NCBI GenBank assembly: GCA_947561585.1
Contig: CANNZV010000326.1
Coordinates: 245,710 to 309,709, forward strand
From: Caprella mutica
Taxonomy: Eukaryota; Arthropoda; Malacostraca; Amphipoda; Caprellidae
Length of the DNA stretch: 64,000 bases
Reading direction: 5' to 3'
The notes below the pieces were generated by a model. It saw only the letters and a program-made list of their open reading frames with translations, did not search any database and was not told the DNA's origin. Shown piece after piece: positions 59,507 through 64,000 of this stretch (its first letter is position 1; each line of letters starts with the position of its first letter). Position numbers and translations under genes: made by a program.

Positions 59507-61597
59507 AAGCGGTGTTTACACTATCAGTTTTGACTGTGGACGTTAGTGTCAATCACACCTCCCCCCCCCAACTCCATTCTTGTGGTTTCGGAGCTTGACG
59601 TTCAGACTATAAACACTGAAACAGTTGGTCAGTGTTGCTGAACAACACACATTGTCTTTAGTCACCAGAGTAACCATTATATTATATATTTAATATTTTA
59701 TAAGTTGTATATATGCCTATATTGTTTATATTTAAATTGCACTACAGCAAATTCATTTAGTTTTCACAATGTAACTTAATGAAATAGCATATGTAAATTG
59801 AATTTATCTTGATTATCATTGTTCATCTTAAAATTCAATTACAATATCAATAATTAAAAACAATTCAATGTGTTCCAGTTCCAGTTACATTAATAAATAT
59901 TAACTGAAAAATTATTGTGAAATGTTTCTCGTTCATCCTATTTTATTTAGATAAATAAATCAATTCCATTTATCACAATTAGCTATGATCTCTTGCGATG
60001 AATTTTTCAGTATTAATTATGTTCAAAAAATAAAAACTATCATTAATAAATTGATACACATTGGTTCATCATATTTAAAATATGAAAAAAAAGTCTAAAT
60101 AAAATTAAGAATACTAAGGGTACGGTTACTATGGATGCGTATTCGAGCGATTTTTTGCACTGACGATATCGTCAGAACTGATAGTCAGTGCGAGATGGTT
60201 ACACTGTACGCGATTTCTGATCGTCAGTGTGTTTCTGCCCCATTAATATTGGGGTCTAAACTATGTTTATTTGAGGTAATGTTCGGGAGGAATTAATACA
60301 TATGTGCCTCTGAAATAATAGACGCAACGCTAATTTGATTATTATTTTCACTACACACAATTTTGAAATACTTAAATAGAGAAATGATGAGAATATTTTT
60401 TATGTTATATAATTATTGAAAGATATTCCATTTTATTAAAAATAAAAATTATACAAAGTAACAACCAATTCAAGCCTTTATATTTAATTATATTATGATT
60501 AAATTAATTGTATATGATTAAATAATATCTGTATTTTTTCTGATACCTAGTATCAAATAATATATTTCCAAAATGCATGGATAAACAGTAATAGCAATCA
60601 AAAGAAAGAGAAATATACACAAAAATTACCTAAAGTTGTCGCAAGTCGCATGAAAAAATCAAACTCATTTGAACGCTGAAGTTAGTCTGACGACTTCGTA
60701 CGTATTCTGACGACCAAATCGCTGCTACTGTAACCACTCTCATTGGAAAGCATGAATTTGATTTTCTTCCGATTTCATCAGAAGTCGTCAGTGCGAAAAA
60801 TCGCTTGAATACGCATCCATAGTAACCGTACCCTAAAGCGGCGTTTACACTATCAGTTTTGACTGTGGACGTGAGTGTCAATCACAACATTCTCTCCCTC
60901 CCCACCACAAAAGTTGCTCTCTTTTGCTCTCTTCATGTCATTCACACTACATATGAAATCTGTCAATGCTAGGAATAGGTTGACGAGTTGAGTGATTGTC
61001 AGTCGCACAAGGTGTGCGATGATGAAAGGTTATCTGTGACAGTAGTCCTTATTTTATTAAGACTTTTTCATAATTTAAATATGATGAACCAATATGTATT
61101 GATGACAGTTTTTACTTTTATGAAAATGAATAATAATGAAAATTTCATTGAAAGAGATCATAGCTAATTTAAATAAAATAGGATGAGCGAGAAACATTTC
61201 ACAATAATTTCCTAGTAAATATATATTAATGTAACTGGAACGCATTGAATTATTTTTAATTATTGATATTGATATAGAATTTTAAGATGAACATTGAACA
61301 ATGATAATCAAGATCATTTTTGATTTACATAAGCTATTTCATTAAGTTACATTGTGATAACTATATGAATTTGCTGTAGTACAATTTAAATATCAACAAA
61401 TATACAATATAAACAAATATTAAATATAATATAAAGGTTTCTCTAGTGACTAAAGCCTATGTGTGTCGTTCAGCAACACTGACCAACTCTTTATAGTCTG
61501 AACGTCAGTCACCGAAACTACGAGGGTGGAGTGGGGGTGGAGAGGTGTAATTGACAGTCAAATCCACAGTCAAAACTGATAGTGTAAACGCCGCTTA
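59507..61597. mobile_element. Element E1, long palindrome with GCGGYGTTTACACTATCAG ends
   Basis: Left arm 59507-60114 and right arm about 61040-61597 are inverted copies over more than 500 bp (for example GTCAGTGTTGCTGAAC / GTTCAGCAACACTGAC). The centre is occupied by element F and by one arm of element E2. Confidence 0.85.
60118..60833. mobile_element. Element F, GGGTACGGTTACTATGG MITE with TAA target duplication
   Basis: The terminal inverted repeats GGGTACGGTTACTATGGATG and mirror are long and nearly perfect, and TAA flanks both sides (60115-60117 and 60834-60836). A 716-bp element with a 3-bp TAA duplication fits PIF/Harbinger-type elements. It also carries internal inverted CTGACGA motifs. 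No transposase. Confidence 0.85.
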
Positions 61598-62375
61598 AAG
61601 GTCCTCTCCAGGCTCCGAGAAAAAAATGAGTTTATAACATAATATTATAGAACTAAGGTCTACGATCATTATTCTGCAAACCACATACAATTCGGTTCAG
61701 TATATATTTTATAATTTGTTTTTAAAGTTTTTTAGTACTCTGTGAGCAACAATTGAGCGAATCACTAATCTGATGCTAAAGAAGAAGATTGTACACTCTT
61801 TGTTTTGATTACAAATTTGAATTTTATAAACAAACCATGCGTTTTCGGCCATTATTTTAGATATCAATTGTTTCCTAAATTATATAAACGGTTCTATTAT
61901 AAGTTCATTCAATTTTATACCTTTACACGAATATTAAATGGTTTAATTAAATCAATTACCTAGTTGAAAATCAAAACAAATGGTGTACATTCTTTTTCTT
62001 CAGGCTGAAAATTTCTTAAATTAGTAAGTCGGAAGTAAGATAGGTTTGGTAGAGTTTTGATTTTAAAAATCTTTAAAAGCATATAAAATTAAAAATATGC
62101 TACCAAATTAGATGCAGTTTGCAGCAAAATGATAAGAAACATTAGCCTTGTTGAATAAGGCAATAAAAATATTTGCTTGGAGGGGACCTTTAAAGCACAC
62201 TATCTTTCAGTCATGTGTGATTGACAATCACTCAACTCGTCAACCTATGCCTAGCATTGACAGATTTCAGAGCGTGGACGTGATGAAGAGAGCAACTTTT
62301 GTGGTGAGGAGGGAGAGAATGATGTGATTGACACTCACGTCCACAGTCACAACTGATAGTGTAAACGCCGATTTA
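60837..62375. mobile_element. Element E2, inverted arms interleaved with E1
   Basis: The left arm 60837-61020 (GCGGCGTTTACACTATCAGT through GGTTGACGAGTTGAGTGATT) is mirrored at about 62205-62375. E2 shares its outer 50 bp with E1. Its right arm lies beyond the right arm of E1 and beyond MITE C copy 1. Confidence 0.75.
61597..62191 (+). mobile_element. MITE C, copy 1
   Basis: Starts AAAGGTCCTCTCCAGGCTCC and ends TTGGAGGGGACCTTT (inverted termini). 595 bp, non-coding. Copies 2 and 3 are at 63352-63955 and 53326-55495. Confidence 0.9.
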
Positions 62376-63351
62376 GGAACACCATCCCGCCATATCAAGC
62401 GAGTCTTGATTTTTTGACTCATGAGCGGCAGTGATAAGGAACGGTGATGCTGATAACTGTTCTTGTATAATGACAACAGTTATGAATCAATCAAACGTTA
62501 TTTTCATCATAATAAAAGTTTTAACAAATTTTCAATAATTAATATCAAACTGTAAAAAATTTATTTGCTTCATGCATATTATTTGAATATGCATGCTTAC
62601 TTAATATGATAGATAAACATTAATTATTTAATGATATGAAATATTTCAACTGAAAATACTGTATTATCAGAAAAAAATGGTTTTTATTAGTTAACATTAG
62701 TCCACATTGATCTTCTTTTGCACTTTTTGTCTCTTGTTAATACAGCTAAACACAGAGGTGCCTTTTCGCTATAATTAAAGGAGGACACACTGCAAGTGGT
62801 GCACGGCTGCAATGGCACTACGTGTAAAAGCGCATCAGTAATCACTCACGCTGATTCTTGTATAGGCGGGGCCTAAAATTACTCATAGGGAATGAATGCG
62901 GTGAAAAGATTGTACATTTAAAAGGGCCTATAATATTAATATCAATATTGATAGGTTGCGACAATTGAGTGATTTGTGATGTGACATCAAGGGAACAAAT
63001 TTAAAGATAAAATTAGAGGTAACTTTTAACTATTTTTTTACAAATTTACCTTTAATTTTCTTAAATATAATTTTAGAGTGCTGTTGTTATGACGTCACGC
63101 ACGCAACATACCCCGATTGTCCTTGCAATATTAAAATTCTAGTTCCCACTTTTGAAACCAGAAATTGATTCTCTCTATTATGAGAGTTTTTTGCTGTCAG
63201 TTAGTTAGTAATACAACTGTATGTGAAATGTTAATTTTTAAGTGATTCTTCATCAGGAAACATTAGGGCGGAAAGAAAAACTTTGAAAGTGAAATTTGGT
63301 CAACCATATCTTCAGCAAATGTCATTCTTTATGTAGAGTCGTTTGCGTTTG

Positions 63352-63955
63352 AATGTCCTCTCCATGCTCCGGGATAAAAATGAGTTTATAACATAATACT
63401 ATAGAACTAAGGTCTACGATCATTATTCTGCAAACAGCATACAATTCGGTTCAATATATATTTTATAATTTGTTTTTAAAGTATTTTAATACTCTGTGAG
63501 CAACAATTGAGCGAATCACTTAATCTGATGCTCAAGAAGAAGAATGTACACTCATTCTTTTGATTACAAATTTGAATATTATAAACAAACCATTTGTTTT
63601 CGGCCTTTATTTAAATTATTTTAGATATTAATTGTTTTCTAAAGTATATAAACGTTTCTATTATAAGTTCATTCAATTTTATACCTTTACACGAATATTA
63701 AATAGATTTATTAAACCAAATACCTAGTTGACAATCAAAACAAATGGTGTACATTCTTTTTCTTCAGGCTGAAAATTTCTTAAATTAGTAAGTCGGAAGT
63801 AAAATTGGTTTTGTAGAGTTTTGATTATAAAAATCTTTAAAAGCATATAAAATCAAAAATTTGATACCAAATTCGATGCGGTTTGCAGCAAAATGATAAG
63901 AAACATTAGCCTCGTTGAAAAAGGCAATAAAAAAATTTGCTTGGAGGGGACCTTT
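63352..63955 (+). mobile_element. MITE C, copy 2
   Basis: AATGTCCTCTCCATGCTCCG to TTGGAGGGGACCTTT, closely similar to copy 1 along its whole length. The left terminus is slightly degraded. A 63-codon frame inside it is not a gene. Confidence 0.9.
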
Positions 63956-64000
63956 AAGATCTTTGACAATTAACATGATACGTATATAATTAATAAAATT

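Larger units (their letters stand above)
56890..63190. mobile_element. Nest of terminal-inverted-repeat elements
   Basis: Outer arms: TAGTAAGGACAATCGAGGAA...GTGACGTCATAACAGC on the left (56975-57050) and its mirror on the right (63070-63140). Inside are inverted pairs with TIRs AGGCCCTTTTACACG (57255/58035), ACCCGTTTACACGCTACGAT (57340/59487) and GGCCATTTTATACG plus a long arm (57449-57945 / 62380-62935). Also inside are GCGGCGTTTACACTATCAG copies, GGGTACGGTTACTATGG (60118/60833), MITE B copy 2 and MITE C copy 1. No coding frame was recognised. Confidence 0.8.

Overview
The window looks like nuclear DNA of a malacostracan crustacean. It is AT-rich, dense in repeats and poor in genes. The main evidence is a split gene for a crustacean hyperglycemic hormone (CHH) / ion transport peptide (ITP) precursor. 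Its predicted 72-residue amidated peptide has cysteines at 7, 23, 26, 39, 43 and 52. Residues such as the [11 protein letters not shown] block and a C-terminal VQ-x-V-GKK look more crustacean than insect. The VFE-x-C-L-x-DLM stretch suggests a peracarid such as an isopod, but that is an impression without a database search.

Genes. The CHH gene runs on the + strand from a signal-peptide exon (5174-5255), across an 18.1 kb intron, to a core exon (23355-23628). It then reaches two alternative C-terminal exons: a pericardial-organ/ITP-L type (32903-33107) and a sinus-gland/ITP type (33838-33946). A poly(A) signal lies at 34373. About 2.5 kb further on, tail-to-tail on the - strand, is a compact two-exon gene (37041-36426) for a second, divergent CHH-family peptide. 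It has no dibasic propeptide site and no amidation signal. Between the two is a 72-codon - strand ORF (34707-34489) followed by poly(A) signals. It might be a real terminal exon, but I do not recognise it.

Introns of the CHH gene. Intron 1 holds degenerate LINEs, all antisense to CHH (5.7-9.3, 9.5-10.6, and 16.8-17.2 plus 19.65-21.3 kb). It also holds a composite repeat region (11.2-14.9 kb) with an 18-bp satellite and a 1-kb palindrome, a 1.6-kb foldback (15.18-16.79 kb) and a tRNA-like SINE head (19.25 kb). Intron 2 holds another antisense LINE (25-29.5 kb) and half of a mariner-like MITE. The core exon lies between two direct copies of a 225-bp repeat.

Right half (37.2-64 kb). I see no supportable gene here. 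There are minisatellites (40.5, 40.75 and 46 kb) and AT-rich unique DNA. From 51.5 kb rightwards there is a dense set of palindromic DNA-transposon derivatives. Two foldback elements have termini made of short tandem repeats (51.5-52.9 and 55.6-56.7 kb). One MITE is split by a mariner-like element and a SINE-like element (53.3-55.5 kb). A many-layered nest of terminal-inverted-repeat elements occupies 56.9-63.2 kb.

Function. CHH-family peptides are neurohormones stored in the X-organ/sinus gland and pericardial organs. They control glucose mobilisation, moulting, reproduction and ion balance. Alternative exon use here would give two peptides sharing residues 1-40 but differing in the C-terminal half, which in this family sets receptor activity. 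All boundaries were read by eye; exon junctions rest on splice-site consensus and reading-frame agreement, not on transcripts.
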